Translations under genes and position numbers: made by a program
Shown: one piece after another, positions 16,849 to 25,326 of the stretch
Layout of the letters: every line of letters begins with the position of its first letter
How positions within the stretch are numbered: the stretch's first letter is position 1
Notes under the pieces: model-generated
What the model was told of the DNA's origin: nothing
What the model saw: only the letters and a program-made list of their open reading frames with translations
Databases searched by the model: none
Source: Pseudomonadota bacterium
Lineage (GTDB): Bacteria; Chloroflexota; UBA5177; JAJPKF01
Reading direction: 5' to 3'
DNA: 64,000 nt
Assembly (NCBI GenBank): GCA_021323865.1
Contig: JAJPKF010000012.1
Coordinates: 218,308 to 282,307, forward strand

Positions 16849-17319
16849 ATGGGTGAGGGGGACGGGAAGCGCTACCTCTCGTGGCAGGACGTCGAGTCCC
16901 TGGTTTCGCGACTGGTCGACCAACTGCCGGAGACCTACGACCGCCTCTTGGTCGTTACCCGAGGCGGAATGATCCCGGCGGCCCTGGTGAGTCAGCTTCT
17001 CGGCATACGGGACATCCTGGTCGCCGCCGTGATGTTCTATTCGGGACCCGACGCCCGTCTTCCTGAGCCGCTTTTCCTTCAGTTCCCCGAAGACCCACTC
17101 GTCGCCGGAAAGCGAATCCTGGTCATCGACGACGTCTGGGACAGCGGCGGCACGTCTGTCTCGGTCTGCAACCGGCTCCGGCGAGCCGGAGCTCTACCCG
17201 AGGTGGCCGTCCTGCATTACAAGCCACAGCGTTCGAACTACCCTGCGGAGCGACCGGATTACTACGTCGAAGAAACGGCCGACTGGATCATATATCCCTG
17301 GCAGCCCAAGGGCGACTAG
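16849..17319 (+). CDS. Purine-type phosphoribosyltransferase
   Basis: Type I PRTase that transfers phosphoribosyl from PRPP to a base, probably guanine, xanthine or hypoxanthine. The PRPP-binding motif ILVIDDVWDSGGTSVSV is clear (about residue 92), RLLVVTRGGMIPAALVSQLL gives the early loop, and the C-terminal WIIYPW is typical of the xanthine/hypoxanthine PRTases of archaea and yeast Xpt1. Length is 156 residues from ATG 16849. A longer reading from GTG 16798 adds 17 unconserved residues. GGAAGGAG abuts the chosen ATG, so the spacing is odd and the exact start is unsure. It lies upstream of dnaX with a separate promoter between. Confidence 0.82.
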   Translation: MGEGDGKRYLSWQDVESLVSRLVDQLPETYDRLLVVTRGGMIPAALVSQLLGIRDILVAAVMFYSGPDARLPEPLFLQFPEDPLVAGKRILVIDDVWDSGGTSVSVCNRLRRAGALPEVAVLHYKPQRSNYPAERPDYYVEETADWIIYPWQPKGD

Positions 17320-17346
17320 GCCGCCAAAAGAGCAGCAACACCTGCC

Positions 17347-17352
17347 TATAAT
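17347..17352 (+). promoter_or_regulatory. Putative -10 element upstream of dnaX
   Basis: A perfect TATAAT 27 bp before the dnaX start codon, in otherwise GC-rich DNA. The -35 region 17 bp upstream is not recognisable. Confidence 0.4.
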
Positions 17353-17379
17353 TCGGGGCATCACAACCTGAGGACAGCC

Positions 17380-19110
17380 TTGTCATCGCAATCCCTCTAC
17401 CGGAAATGGCGGTCTCGGTCGTTTGAAGACATCCTCGGGCAGGGGCCGATCGTCGCGACCCTTCGCAACGCCGTCAAGCACGACCATGTTTCCCACGCCT
17501 ATCTCTTTACCGGACCTCGCGGCACCGGGAAGACCAGCACCGCCCGCATCCTCGCCAAGGCAGTCAACTGTCTCGCCCCACAGGATGGCAATCCCTGCGG
17601 CCAGTGTCGGATGTGTGTGGCCATAGCCGACGGGAGCAGCCCGGACGTCATCGAGATTGACGGCGCCTCCAACAACAGCATCGACGACATTCGCGGGCTG
17701 CGTGAGCGAGTCGCGTTTGTGCCTGCCGAAGCCCGCTTCAAGGTCTACGTCATCGATGAGATTCACCGCCTCAGCGGCAGCGCATTCGACGGCCTCCTAA
17801 AGACCCTGGAAGAGCCACCTCAACACGTGCTGTTCATCTTCGCCAGCACCGAGCCGCACAAGGTGCCCGAAACGATCCTGTCTCGCTGCCAGCGCTTTGA
17901 CTTTCATCGCATCGATCGAGAGAGCACCATCTCCCGCCTGAGAGAGGTCTCGCGTGAGGAGGGGATCGAGCTCACCGACACGGCCATGGACCTCATCGCT
18001 CAACAGAGCGCCGGTAGCTTGCGGGATGCCCTGGGAATCCTGGATCAGGTGCGGGTTTTCGGGGGAAACGTCGTCGACGAGGATGCCGTTCGGAACAGCG
18101 TCGGCATCGGACGTCCGGCCATCGTATCGTCCCTCGGCCAGCACATCATCGACGGGAACGCCGGAGCTGCCTTGGCACAGCTTCACGACGCGGTGGGCCA
18201 CGGCGTCGACCCCCGATCGCTGTCCCGCCAGCTCATCGACTACTGGCGAGGATTGCTCCTGGCGGTTAACGGCTCCGAATCGGATCTGGATATCGATCCG
18301 GCGCTCAGAGAGCCCATACGCGCCCAGGCTGCTCGGATCTCAAACGCCGGATGCCTGGCCGTCCTGAGGGCACTCACGGAGCAGGTCGTGGAGCCACGGC
18401 TCAACGTCGACCCACAGCTACCGGTGGAAATGGGCATCGTGCAGGCCATCCTCCTGCTCCACGACGCGGGTGCGGCGGCGGGAGGGTCCGTCGAAGTCGC
18501 CGGTCCTCGAGACACCCGCGTCCCAACGGATCAGGACAGCAGGCCGCGCGGCTCTCGTCCGAGATCGAGCCCAAGCGTGCCCGTGGAGACGGGCGCGGAA
18601 CCTTTCTATTCGCCACCGCCGGCCGACGCGCCGCTCGCCGCCGTCGCGGAGTCAAGGAGACCGGAAGACACGGAGGTTTCCGATCGTTCGAGTGCGGAGA
18701 GCCTGGAATCTCCGAGCCGCAGCGACTCCGGCGCCCCGCCCACGGCTGGCGTCGAGGAGGCATGGCCTGCCGTGCTCGAGGCGGTACGTCAGAAGTCGCG
18801 CATCGTCGAACGGGCCCTGCGGAGGGGGCGCTTGATGGACGTTTCAGAACGAGAGCTTACGGTCGGCTTCGTCTATCCCTACGAGCGGGATGAGGTCGAC
18901 AAGATCCGTAACCGGCAGCTGGTCGAGAGCGCCATTCACGAGATCGCCGGCTCGAAAGTTCGCCTTCGCTGCGTCACGGATTCGGCTCGGCCGCGTCAGC
19001 CCGCCTCCGCAGACACCGCCGACGACCTGGACACATTCATGCGCGAGGCCAAAATGGCGCTGCTCGCAGTTCACCATGCCGAGCTGAACGCCACCAAGAG
19101 CCGCCGCTGA
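17380..19110 (+). CDS. dnaX: DNA polymerase III gamma/tau subunit
   Basis: Clamp-loader ATPase that assembles the beta clamp and links polymerase cores at the replisome. In 576 residues one sees the AAA+ Walker [13 protein letters not shown] (about 44-55), a four-cysteine zinc module ending CGQCRMC (about 73-79), Walker B-like VIDEIHRLS, the SRCQRF arginine-finger motif, and the gamma/tau collar domain. A Pro/Ser/Arg-rich linker (about 365-455) precedes a C-terminal region that would be the polymerase-binding tau part. TTG 17380 starts directly at [10 protein letters not shown], the family's N-terminus. I did not find a clear A-rich slippery site for a separate gamma product. No recR or yaaK gene follows; a minus-strand tRNA-Pro does. 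Confidence 0.95.
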   Translation: MSSQSLYRKWRSRSFEDILGQGPIVATLRNAVKHDHVSHAYLFTGPRGTGKTSTARILAKAVNCLAPQDGNPCGQCRMCVAIADGSSPDVIEIDGASNNSIDDIRGLRERVAFVPAEARFKVYVIDEIHRLSGSAFDGLLKTLEEPPQHVLFIFASTEPHKVPETILSRCQRFDFHRIDRESTISRLREVSREEGIELTDTAMDLIAQQSAGSLRDALGILDQVRVFGGNVVDEDAVRNSVGIGRPAIVSSLGQHIIDGNAGAALAQLHDAVGHGVDPRSLSRQLIDYWRGLLLAVNGSESDLDIDPALREPIRAQAARISNAGCLAVLRALTEQVVEPRLNVDPQLPVEMGIVQAILLLHDAGAAAGGSVEVAGPRDTRVPTDQDSRPRGSRPRSSPSVPVETGAEPFYSPPPADAPLAAVAESRRPEDTEVSDRSSAESLESPSRSDSGAPPTAGVEEAWPAVLEAVRQKSRIVERALRRGRLMDVSERELTVGFVYPYERDEVDKIRNRQLVESAIHEIAGSKVRLRCVTDSARPRQPASADTADDLDTFMREAKMALLAVHHAELNATKSRR

Positions 19111-19132
19111 CCGAACGGCTCCCGGAGATGAC

Positions 19133-19209
19133 TGGTCGGGGAGACTGGATTCGAACCAGCGACCCCTTGCACCCCATGCAAGTGCGCTACCGGGCTGCGC
19201 CACTCCCCG
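19133..19209 (-). tRNA. tRNA-Pro (GGG), CCA encoded
   Basis: Complete cloverleaf on the minus strand. Acceptor CGGGGAG/CTCCCCG, D stem GCGC/GCGC, anticodon arm CTTGC-ATGGGGT-GCAAG giving anticodon GGG, T arm GCTGG-TTCGAAT-CCAGT, discriminator A, then encoded CCA. It reads CCC and CCU codons. It lies between convergent dnaX and the ftsY promoter. Confidence 0.97.
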
Positions 19210-19260
19210 ACGTTGCTCGATTTTACGGGCAATTCGTCCGATCCGTCAAAGCCGCCTCGA

Positions 19261-19300
19261 TATAATTCGGCATACCTCCTGCCTTCAGGCGGGAGGTTTT
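19261..19300 (+). promoter_or_regulatory. ftsY promoter -10 box and 5'-leader hairpin
   Basis: TATAAT at 19261-19266 is followed by a stem of CCTCCTGCC (19275-19283) and GGCGGGAGG (19288-19296) around a TTCA loop, then TTTT. The hairpin would begin near the predicted transcript start and sits upstream of the ftsY ribosome site (AGGAG 19308-19312). It could be a 5'-end stabiliser or a weak attenuator. Confidence 0.4.
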
Positions 19301-19319
19301 CTGTACCAGGAGCGCGTGG

Positions 19320-20270
19320 GTGTTCTGGCGACGAAATCGAGCCGTTGCCGTTCCGTTGCAATCGGAGGAGGCTGAGGCCCTCGAACGCAGTGTCGAGAAG
19401 ACCCGGGAATCGGTCTTCGGCCGTGTCTCCCAGTTGTTTCGAAGGCCGGTCCTCGACGAGTCAACATGGGATGAGCTGACGCAGCTCCTCATGGAATCGG
19501 ATATTGGCCCGAGCCGGGCGTTCCGATTGGTGGAGCACGCTCGCGAGATGGTCGAAGGGGAGACGCTGAAGACGCCGGTGGAAGCCGAGACGGCGCTCCG
19601 GCGACAGCTTGTTGAGAGCCTGGGAGCGGCCGAGCCCATGCTCCTCGAGGACCAGCCCGGTCGGCTGGCGGTCCATATGGTGGGCGTGAACGGCTCGGGC
19701 AAGACAACCACCTCTGCCAAGCTCTCGGCGTATCTCCGGCACCGAGGACGATCGACCCTCCTGGCCGCGGCGGACACGTTTCGAGCGGCGGCCATCGACC
19801 AGCTGCAGGTGTGGGGAGAACGGACGGGGACGGACGTCATCGCCGGTCAGCAGGGTTCCGATCTGGGCGCCGTGGTCTTCGACGCCGTGCACGCCGCCAG
19901 GATGCGTGGGCTCGATACTGTGATCATCGATACCGCCGGCCGGCTGCACACCAAGACCAATCTGATGGACGAGCTCAGCAAGCTGCGGCGGGTAGCGACG
20001 AAGGCCGACCCGGACGTGACTCAGGTGGCGCTGCTCGTTCTCGATGCCACCACGGGGCAGAACGCCTTGATGCAGGCAAAGCGGTTTCTCGAGGCCGTTC
20101 AGGTCGACGGCATCATCCTCACGAAGCTGGACGGCACGGCCAAGGGCGGGGTGGTGTTTGCTGTCTTCGAGGAGCTCAACCTGCCCATCTGGTATGTCGG
20201 CTCGGGAGAAAAGCTCACCGATCTGGCGCCATTCGACCACCTTGCCTTCGTCAACGCCCTGTTCCGGTGA
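19320..20270 (+). CDS. ftsY: Signal recognition particle receptor FtsY
   Basis: SRP receptor GTPase that docks ribosome-SRP complexes at the membrane for cotranslational insertion. NG domain motifs are in order: [15 protein letters not shown] (G1, about 122-136), [13 protein letters not shown] (insertion box), [13 protein letters not shown] (G3), [10 protein letters not shown] (G4) and [12 protein letters not shown] near the end. It has 316 residues with a short N-terminal extension rather than the long acidic A domain of E. coli, like other Gram-positive and Chloroflexota FtsY. GTG 19320 has AGGAG 7 nt upstream. ffh follows after 42 nt, so both SRP GTPases are probably on one transcript. Confidence 0.96.
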   Translation: MFWRRNRAVAVPLQSEEAEALERSVEKTRESVFGRVSQLFRRPVLDESTWDELTQLLMESDIGPSRAFRLVEHAREMVEGETLKTPVEAETALRRQLVESLGAAEPMLLEDQPGRLAVHMVGVNGSGKTTTSAKLSAYLRHRGRSTLLAAADTFRAAAIDQLQVWGERTGTDVIAGQQGSDLGAVVFDAVHAARMRGLDTVIIDTAGRLHTKTNLMDELSKLRRVATKADPDVTQVALLVLDATTGQNALMQAKRFLEAVQVDGIILTKLDGTAKGGVVFAVFEELNLPIWYVGSGEKLTDLAPFDHLAFVNALFR

Positions 20271-20312
20271 GGGACTCGCCACGCAAGCGACAGGATCTGG
20301 AGAGCTAACCAT

Positions 20313-21650
20313 ATGTTTGACAATCTGACCGACCGACTCACCTCCATCTTTTCCGGCCTTCGAAGCAAGGGCGCGTTGACGGAGCAGGATGTGGAGGAGG
20401 CGATGCGTGAGGTGCGCATGTCTCTCCTCGAGGCCGATGTCAATTTCCGCGTCGTCAAGGACTTCGTCGCTCGGGTGAAAGAGCGCAGCATCGGCGGCGA
20501 TGTCCTCCAAAGCCTCACGCCGGCGCAACAAGTCGTGAAGATCGTGCACGAGGAGCTGGTGGCGTTGCTCGGCGATGCCGCTCCTCTGCGCCTGGACGGA
20601 CAGCCGCCTGCCGTCATCATGCTGGCCGGGCTCCAGGGCTCCGGAAAGACGACCACCGCCGCCAAGCTTGCCCTGCTGCTCCGCAAGCAAAAGCAGCTAC
20701 CACTGCTCGTCGCCGCCGACACCTACCGTCCCGCCGCCGTCGACCAGCTTGTCTACCTCGGCAAGCAACTAGACGTTCCCGTCTATTCGGAAGGTACGAG
20801 CAGCAAGCCTCCGGTTATCGTGGCCAATGCACTCAGAGAGGCGAGGACGGCCGGGCGAACCGTAGTCATTCTGGACACGGCCGGTCGGCTGCATGTTGAT
20901 AACGCCATGATGGAAGAGCTTCGCGAGATTGGCGCTCTCTCGCGCCCCTCCGAGACCCTGCTGGTCGCGGACGCCATGACCGGCCAGGACGCCGTCCGCG
21001 TGGCGGAGCAGTTTCATGAAAGCGTATCGCTGACCGGGCTCATCCTCACCAAGGTCGACGGCGATGCTCGAGGAGGCGCCGCGCTCTCGATTCGCCAGGT
21101 CACCGGAGTCCCCATCAAGTTTCTGGGGACGAGCGAGAAGCCCGATGGCCTCGAGACGTTCCATCCCGACCGTCTAGCTCAGCGAATTCTTGGCATGGGC
21201 GATGTGCTTTCCCTCATCGAGAAGGCGCAGGAGACCTTCGACGAGGAAGAGGCGCTGCGCATGCAGAAGAAGCTGCGCACGGCCACATTTGACCTCGAGG
21301 ACTTCCTAAATCAAGTCCAGAGCCTGAAGAAGATGGGCCCCCTAACGGGCATCATGGAGATGATTCCCGGCATGCGCGGCGCTATGAAAGGGATGGGGGG
21401 AGTTCCCGACTTCAACGACAAAGAGTTCAAGCGGGTCGAAGCAATGATCACCTCAATGACGCGGCAGGAGCGCCACAATCCGACCATGATCAACGGCAGC
21501 AGACGGCGACGGATTGCGCAAGGCAGCGGAACAACGATTCAGGACGTTAACCAGCTGCTGAATCAGTTCCGAGATATGCAGAAGCTCATGAAGTCGATGA
21601 TGACCGGCGGCAAGCGCGTTCCGAAAGCGCTGCGAGGCATTCTCGGCTAG
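20313..21650 (+). CDS. ffh: Signal recognition particle protein Ffh (SRP54)
   Basis: GTPase that binds signal sequences and 4.5S RNA. The 445-residue protein has the N domain (about 1-85), G1 LAGLQGSGKTTTAAKLA (about 105), VAADTYRPAAVDQL, DTAGRLHVD, TKVDGDARGGAALS, and GTSEKPDGLETFHPDR. It ends with the Met-rich M domain (KKMGPLTGIMEMIPGMRGAM; MQKLMKSMM), where a helix-turn-helix SRRRRIAQGSG binds the RNA. It lies directly downstream of ftsY. Its TAG stop shares the CTAG tetranucleotide with the TAG of the convergent Crp-family gene, so there is no spacer between them and no terminator is visible. Confidence 0.97.
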   Translation: MFDNLTDRLTSIFSGLRSKGALTEQDVEEAMREVRMSLLEADVNFRVVKDFVARVKERSIGGDVLQSLTPAQQVVKIVHEELVALLGDAAPLRLDGQPPAVIMLAGLQGSGKTTTAAKLALLLRKQKQLPLLVAADTYRPAAVDQLVYLGKQLDVPVYSEGTSSKPPVIVANALREARTAGRTVVILDTAGRLHVDNAMMEELREIGALSRPSETLLVADAMTGQDAVRVAEQFHESVSLTGLILTKVDGDARGGAALSIRQVTGVPIKFLGTSEKPDGLETFHPDRLAQRILGMGDVLSLIEKAQETFDEEEALRMQKKLRTATFDLEDFLNQVQSLKKMGPLTGIMEMIPGMRGAMKGMGGVPDFNDKEFKRVEAMITSMTRQERHNPTMINGSRRRRIAQGSGTTIQDVNQLLNQFRDMQKLMKSMMTGGKRVPKALRGILG

Positions 21651-22330
21651 TAGACGCGCCTGGCGAGCCTATGTCGGTCGCGGATGAGAATGCGCCCGTT
21701 CTTGCTCTGGATAACGCCCTGCCGGCGAAACAGCGCAAGAGTCTTATTGATGCTCTCACGTGTGGTGCCCACCATGGTCGCCAGCTCTTCCTGCGTCAGC
21801 CGGAGATCAATCAGGCGGCCGCCATCGCCATCCACGCCCACCTGATCGCTCAGCTCCAACAGACGCTTGGCAAGCCGGGCAGGCACGTCCAGGAAGGTCA
21901 TGTCCTGCACCAGCTCATCTGAGGCGCGAATCCGCCGCGCAAGCATCTCCAGGCAGCGTAGCGCGATGCGCGGGTGCGATTGCACCAGAGCGTAGAAGCT
22001 CTCCCTGCTCAGGGAGAGAGTGGTGGTGGGCTCGACTGCGGTGACGGTGCCGGTGCGCGGCTCGTTTGTGAAGATGGAGATCTCACCGATGATGCTGCCC
22101 GGCCCGAAGACGTCGATGAGCAGCTCGTCGCCGGCGTCGGTCTGGCGAGTGATCTTCACCCATCCCCGCTCGATCAGATAGAGGCGGCCACTGGGATCGT
22201 TCTGATAGAACATGACCTCGCCGCGTCGGAACGAGCGACGCGTCATGCGACGCTGCAGCTCGGTCAGCTCGGCATCGTCGAGGTGCGCAAAAAGGGCCGC
22301 TCGCCGCAGCCCCGAGTCAGCCGGAGGCAC
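21647..22330 (-). CDS. Crp/Fnr-family transcriptional regulator
   Basis: A 227-residue regulator with an N-terminal cyclic-nucleotide-binding barrel (about 10-130; PGSIIGEISIFTNEPRTGTVTA corresponds to the phosphate cassette but lacks the full cAMP Arg-Ser pattern) and a C-terminal winged helix (LTQEELATMVGTTRESINKTLALFRRQGVI) typical of Crp DNA recognition. It has no N-terminal Fe-S cysteine set as in Fnr. The GTG start directly follows the TGA of the upstream cNMP-binding gene, so the two are translationally coupled. Ligand and targets are unknown. The gene ends by sharing CTAG with the ffh stop. Confidence 0.9.
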   Translation of the reverse strand: MPPADSGLRRAALFAHLDDAELTELQRRMTRRSFRRGEVMFYQNDPSGRLYLIERGWVKITRQTDAGDELLIDVFGPGSIIGEISIFTNEPRTGTVTAVEPTTTLSLSRESFYALVQSHPRIALRCLEMLARRIRASDELVQDMTFLDVPARLAKRLLELSDQVGVDGDGGRLIDLRLTQEELATMVGTTRESINKTLALFRRQGVIQSKNGRILIRDRHRLARRVY

Positions 22331-22735
22331 TCACCGCCCAGGCTCCCGCAGGCGGGTGGACAACGTCTTGAGGAGATTGATCGCGATGTCCGGATTCTCG
22401 CGGATCTGGGCTCGGAACTCGGAGGTCGAGATGACCGCGGCCTGAGTGGGCGTGTCCGCCACTACGGTCGCCGATCGGGGCCGATCGTCGATGAGCGACA
22501 TCTCCCCAAAAACCTGGCCGGGTCCAATCTGGGCCACGGCCTCCCCATGACGCATCACCTTGCATGAGCCGGAAAGCACCACACCCATGCCGCCATATCC
22601 GCCACTGCCTTCCTCGATGACCACATGCTCGGGCTGATAGTTCACAACCTTCATGCGTCTGGCGATGTTCCGAAGGTGCTTCTTGTCCAGTCCGGCGAAC
22701 AACGAGACGTTGGCAAGTGCCTCTTCGAGCTCCAT
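22331..22735 (-). CDS. Stand-alone cyclic nucleotide-binding domain protein
   Basis: A 134-residue protein made of a single cNMP-binding barrel with no HTH: MELEEALANVSLFAGLDKK, then EEGSGGYGGMGVVLSGSCKV, GPGQVFGEMSLIDDRPRSATV as the phosphate-binding cassette, and a short C helix. The cassette FGEMSLIDDRPRSAT carries the Glu and an Arg in the positions that hold cyclic nucleotide in real cAMP binders, so ligand binding is plausible. ATG 22735 has GGAAGGGAT upstream. It is placed between the AIM24-like gene (33 nt upstream) and a full Crp-family regulator whose start touches its stop. It could modulate that regulator or the AIM24-like protein. Confidence 0.85.
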   Translation of the reverse strand: MELEEALANVSLFAGLDKKHLRNIARRMKVVNYQPEHVVIEEGSGGYGGMGVVLSGSCKVMRHGEAVAQIGPGQVFGEMSLIDDRPRSATVVADTPTQAAVISTSEFRAQIRENPDIAINLLKTLSTRLREPGR

Positions 22736-22767
22736 TTCGTTATCCCTTCCGGCGGCGAATGATCGCC

Positions 22768-23469
22768 CTATTCCTCTGTGGGTAGATGGTAATACATGGT
22801 CTGAATGCCGACGCGGCCAGGCCCAGTGAATCGATTCCAGACGATGTTGGAGCCCCCGAACAAGCCGGTTCGCATGCCCTGCACCTTCGACTCGAGAGAC
22901 ACGGTCGTGTCCTTGTACAGGAACCCACCCGGCTCGACGTCGATGTACTCGCCCTCCCCCAGCTGTGCCTCTAAGACATTCCCATACCCGTGAAGCCACA
23001 CGATGCCCGGGGCCGTCTCACATGTGAACTTGTCCAGGAAAAAACCCGTGCCGCCAAAGAGCACACTTCCGATGCCCTTGACCCGACTGAAGCTGTACTC
23101 CACGTTGCTGGTAGCCGCCAGGTATTGATGCTCACGAGTCTCCAGAGAGTCACCGGGCTTTAGGTGCATGCCGAAGACATGGCCCACCGCATCACGAGAG
23201 AAGGCGATCTGTCCGCTTCCCTTCGCCTCTGTCAACAGAATCTGCAGGCCGGCGACCTTCCGCTTAAACGCGCTCGCCAGACCGCCTGTCTTGATTCCGA
23301 TGTCGATGCCCGGCGTCTTCCATAACGCCACGTGATGTTCAAAGAATATGGTCTGGCCGCCATCGAGCTGGACCGCCAGCTCGGGGACCAACTCTCCACG
23401 GACGTGATACGTCACTCCTGCAAAGGTTTCGTCCTCGACCTTCGTTTGCAGGATCTGCGGGATTTCCAT
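22768..23469 (-). CDS. AIM24/TIGR00266-family protein
   Basis: A 233-residue beta-rich protein of the AIM24 family (bacterial members often named TIGR00266). The family signature is visible as a run of short strands: GGQTIFFEHHVALWK, QIAFSRDAVGHVFGMHLKPG, LFGGTGFFLDKFTC and GIVWLHGYGN, with VEPGGFLYKD and GLFGGSNIVWNRFTGPG at the end. In yeast Aim24 is a mitochondrial inner-membrane protein; bacterial function is unknown. ATG 23469 was preferred to GTG 23538 because GGAGGAGG lies 9-12 nt upstream and conservation starts at MEIPQILQTK. It is first in an apparent operon with two cNMP-binding proteins, which may be a clue to its role. Confidence 0.85.
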   Translation of the reverse strand: MEIPQILQTKVEDETFAGVTYHVRGELVPELAVQLDGGQTIFFEHHVALWKTPGIDIGIKTGGLASAFKRKVAGLQILLTEAKGSGQIAFSRDAVGHVFGMHLKPGDSLETREHQYLAATSNVEYSFSRVKGIGSVLFGGTGFFLDKFTCETAPGIVWLHGYGNVLEAQLGEGEYIDVEPGGFLYKDTTVSLESKVQGMRTGLFGGSNIVWNRFTGPGRVGIQTMYYHLPTEE

Positions 23470-23506
23470 AGCTTGGCTGTCCTCCTCCACCCTCTCGACT
23501 GCTGCC

Positions 23507-23515
23507 AGGATAGCA
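23507..23515 (-). promoter_or_regulatory. Putative extended -10 promoter for the AIM24/cNMP/Crp operon
   Basis: On the minus strand TGCTATCCT fits an extended -10 element (TGn-TATnnT) about 38 bp before the ATG at 23469. No clear -35 box, as is common for extended -10 promoters. Confidence 0.35.
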
Positions 23516-23593
23516 CGGCCCACCACTTCACTTCGCACTGTCAGAGCGGCATGCCGTCGCGGAAGTGAGCAGCGATAGACTGGACTCTGCGAG

Positions 23594-23887
23594 CTACGCG
23601 CTCACCTCGAAATCGGCCACCAGACGGCGACATTCCGTTGCGTCGAGAAGCCTGAGCAGTTGAAGGTGCTCGGGGTGGCTGCTATAGCTCTCGAGCGCGG
23701 GTCGATCCGCCATTTCGAGGATGGCGATCAGCGAATAGGGACGGCAGCGACCGCTGAAATCCTCGCCCGCCTCCACTCGCGTCACGCCCGGGATGGACTG
23801 CACAAACTGCCTGAACATGGCCAGGATCTCCTCACCCCTCTCCCGATGTTCTTCGGGCAGTTCGACGAGAACCACGTGCTTGATCAC
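23594..23887 (-). CDS. Dabb-domain (stress-responsive A/B barrel) protein
   Basis: A 97-residue ferredoxin-like alpha-beta barrel: VIKHVVLVELPEEH at the start (the hallmark HVVLxxxK/E strand), PGVTRVEAGEDFSGRCRPY in the middle, and YSSHPEHLQLLRLL near the end (the HPxH motif). Dabb proteins are usually dimers of unknown or cyclase-like function. The GTG at 23887 overlaps the TGA of the aldehyde dehydrogenase gene as GTGA, a classic coupled junction; starting further upstream would run deep into the dehydrogenase gene. It is the last gene of the ligase/ALDH/Dabb operon. Confidence 0.88.
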   Translation of the reverse strand: MIKHVVLVELPEEHRERGEEILAMFRQFVQSIPGVTRVEAGEDFSGRCRPYSLIAILEMADRPALESYSSHPEHLQLLRLLDATECRRLVADFEVSA

Positions 23888-25326
23888 TGCGGCATGCGGA
23901 GAACGAGAAGCTTCAGCTCCGTCAGCTCTTCGATTGCACATCGCAAGCCTTCACGGCCTAACCCGGAGTCCTTCACGCCGCCATAGGGCATTGGATCCAC
24001 GCGAAATGTGGGAATGTCATTCACGATGACGCCACCCACGTCCAGCTCCTCGAATGCTCTCAGGGCATGATTCAGATCGCGCGTGAACACTCCCGCCTGA
24101 AGCCCGAATCGAGAGTCGTTCAGGCTTCTAATGGCATCGGAGATATTGCTGAACCGAAACAGGCTCACGACCGGCGCGAATGCCTCGTGACTACAGACTC
24201 GGGCGGTCGGGTGCACTCCCGACAGCACCGTGGGCGCGAACGCCGGACCCTGGGCGGTGCCTCCGGCAAGGACCATTGCTCCCCTATCAGCCGCCTCGGC
24301 GACCCACTCTTCAATGCGACTCACCGACTCGGGATTTATCATCGGCCCGACGTCCGTGTCCTCGTCGAGAGGATCGCCCACCTTGAGCGTCTTGACGATT
24401 GACACGAGGCGATCGGCCAGGTCATCGAAGAGGCGGTCATGAACGTAGGTGCGCTGGACGGAGATGCAGCTTTGACCGGCGTAAGAGAACCCGCCGGCAG
24501 CGATTCGGGTGGCCGCAAGCTCGACATCCGCGCTCTCGTCGACGATGACACCCGCGTTGCCTCCCAGCTCCAGCGTCACACGCTTCTTGCCGGACATGGC
24601 CTTGAGGCGCCAGCCCACGGAGTCTGATCCCGTGAATGTCAGGGCCTTGAAGCGGTCGTCCTGCACGAGTCGTTGCGTCTGCTCGTTATCGCAGAGCACC
24701 ACTGCCATCCCATCCGCCGGCAGTCCGGATTCGAGAGCCAGCTTGCCCAGCGCCAGGGCCGTCAACGGGGTTTTGGGAGCCGGCTTGATAAAGATCGAGT
24801 CGCCGGCAGCGATGGCAGGACCAAGCTTGTGGCACACGAGATTGAGCGGGAAGTTGAAGGGCGTGATCGCCAGTACCGGCCCTAGGGGAACCCGGCGGGT
24901 GATCCCAATTCGATCGCTGGAGGCCGGGATCACGTCGAGCGGAAGCTGCCGGCCGAACAGTCGAGTCGCTTCTCCGGCCGCGGTCCGCATTGTCAAAGCA
25001 GCACGACTGACCTCCACTCGGGAGTCTCGTAACGGCTTTCCGGCCTCGAGCGAGATCAAGCGTGCCAGCTGCTCGGCATCGCGATCGATGCCATCCGCGA
25101 TTCGGTTCAGAATCGCTTCCCGTTCGTAGGATTTCAACGCTGCCATGCGACGGGCACCCGCGGCAACCGCGTCGACCGCTTCCTCTACGGTGTCCGCGTC
25201 GGCCACGAAGGTCGATCCGATGACCGACCGATCATAGGGGCTCAACACCTCCAGAGGCTCACCCCTACTCAGACTCCGTCCATTCACCAGCAGTGGAGAC
25301 ACTTCAAGCCGGCTTTCGACCGTCAT
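23884..25326 (-). CDS. Aldehyde dehydrogenase (NAD(P)+), lactaldehyde/GAPN-like
   Basis: ALDH superfamily enzyme of 480 residues that oxidises an aldehyde to the acid. Visible motifs: FNFPLNLVCHKLGPAIA (cofactor cleft), LTFTGSDSVGWRL, general base Glu in TLELGGNAGVIV (about 244), nucleophile Cys in YAGQSCISVQRTYVHD (about 280), and EAFAPVVSLFRF near the end. The QSC-ISVQR pattern and length resemble lactaldehyde dehydrogenase and phosphorylating-independent glyceraldehyde-3-phosphate dehydrogenase subfamilies, but the substrate is not determinable. The ATG overlaps the TGA of the upstream ligase as ATGA and its own stop overlaps the Dabb start, so three genes are translated in a chain. Confidence 0.92.
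   Translation of the reverse strand: MTVESRLEVSPLLVNGRSLSRGEPLEVLSPYDRSVIGSTFVADADTVEEAVDAVAAGARRMAALKSYEREAILNRIADGIDRDAEQLARLISLEAGKPLRDSRVEVSRAALTMRTAAGEATRLFGRQLPLDVIPASSDRIGITRRVPLGPVLAITPFNFPLNLVCHKLGPAIAAGDSIFIKPAPKTPLTALALGKLALESGLPADGMAVVLCDNEQTQRLVQDDRFKALTFTGSDSVGWRLKAMSGKKRVTLELGGNAGVIVDESADVELAATRIAAGGFSYAGQSCISVQRTYVHDRLFDDLADRLVSIVKTLKVGDPLDEDTDVGPMINPESVSRIEEWVAEAADRGAMVLAGGTAQGPAFAPTVLSGVHPTARVCSHEAFAPVVSLFRFSNISDAIRSLNDSRFGLQAGVFTRDLNHALRAFEELDVGGVIVNDIPTFRVDPMPYGGVKDSGLGREGLRCAIEELTELKLLVLRMPQ

Noticed and set aside
19461..20690. 409-codon open frame on the minus strand across ftsY and ffh
   Set aside because: It runs antisense to two genes with clear SRP GTPase motifs and shows no recognisable domain; a GC-rich shadow frame.
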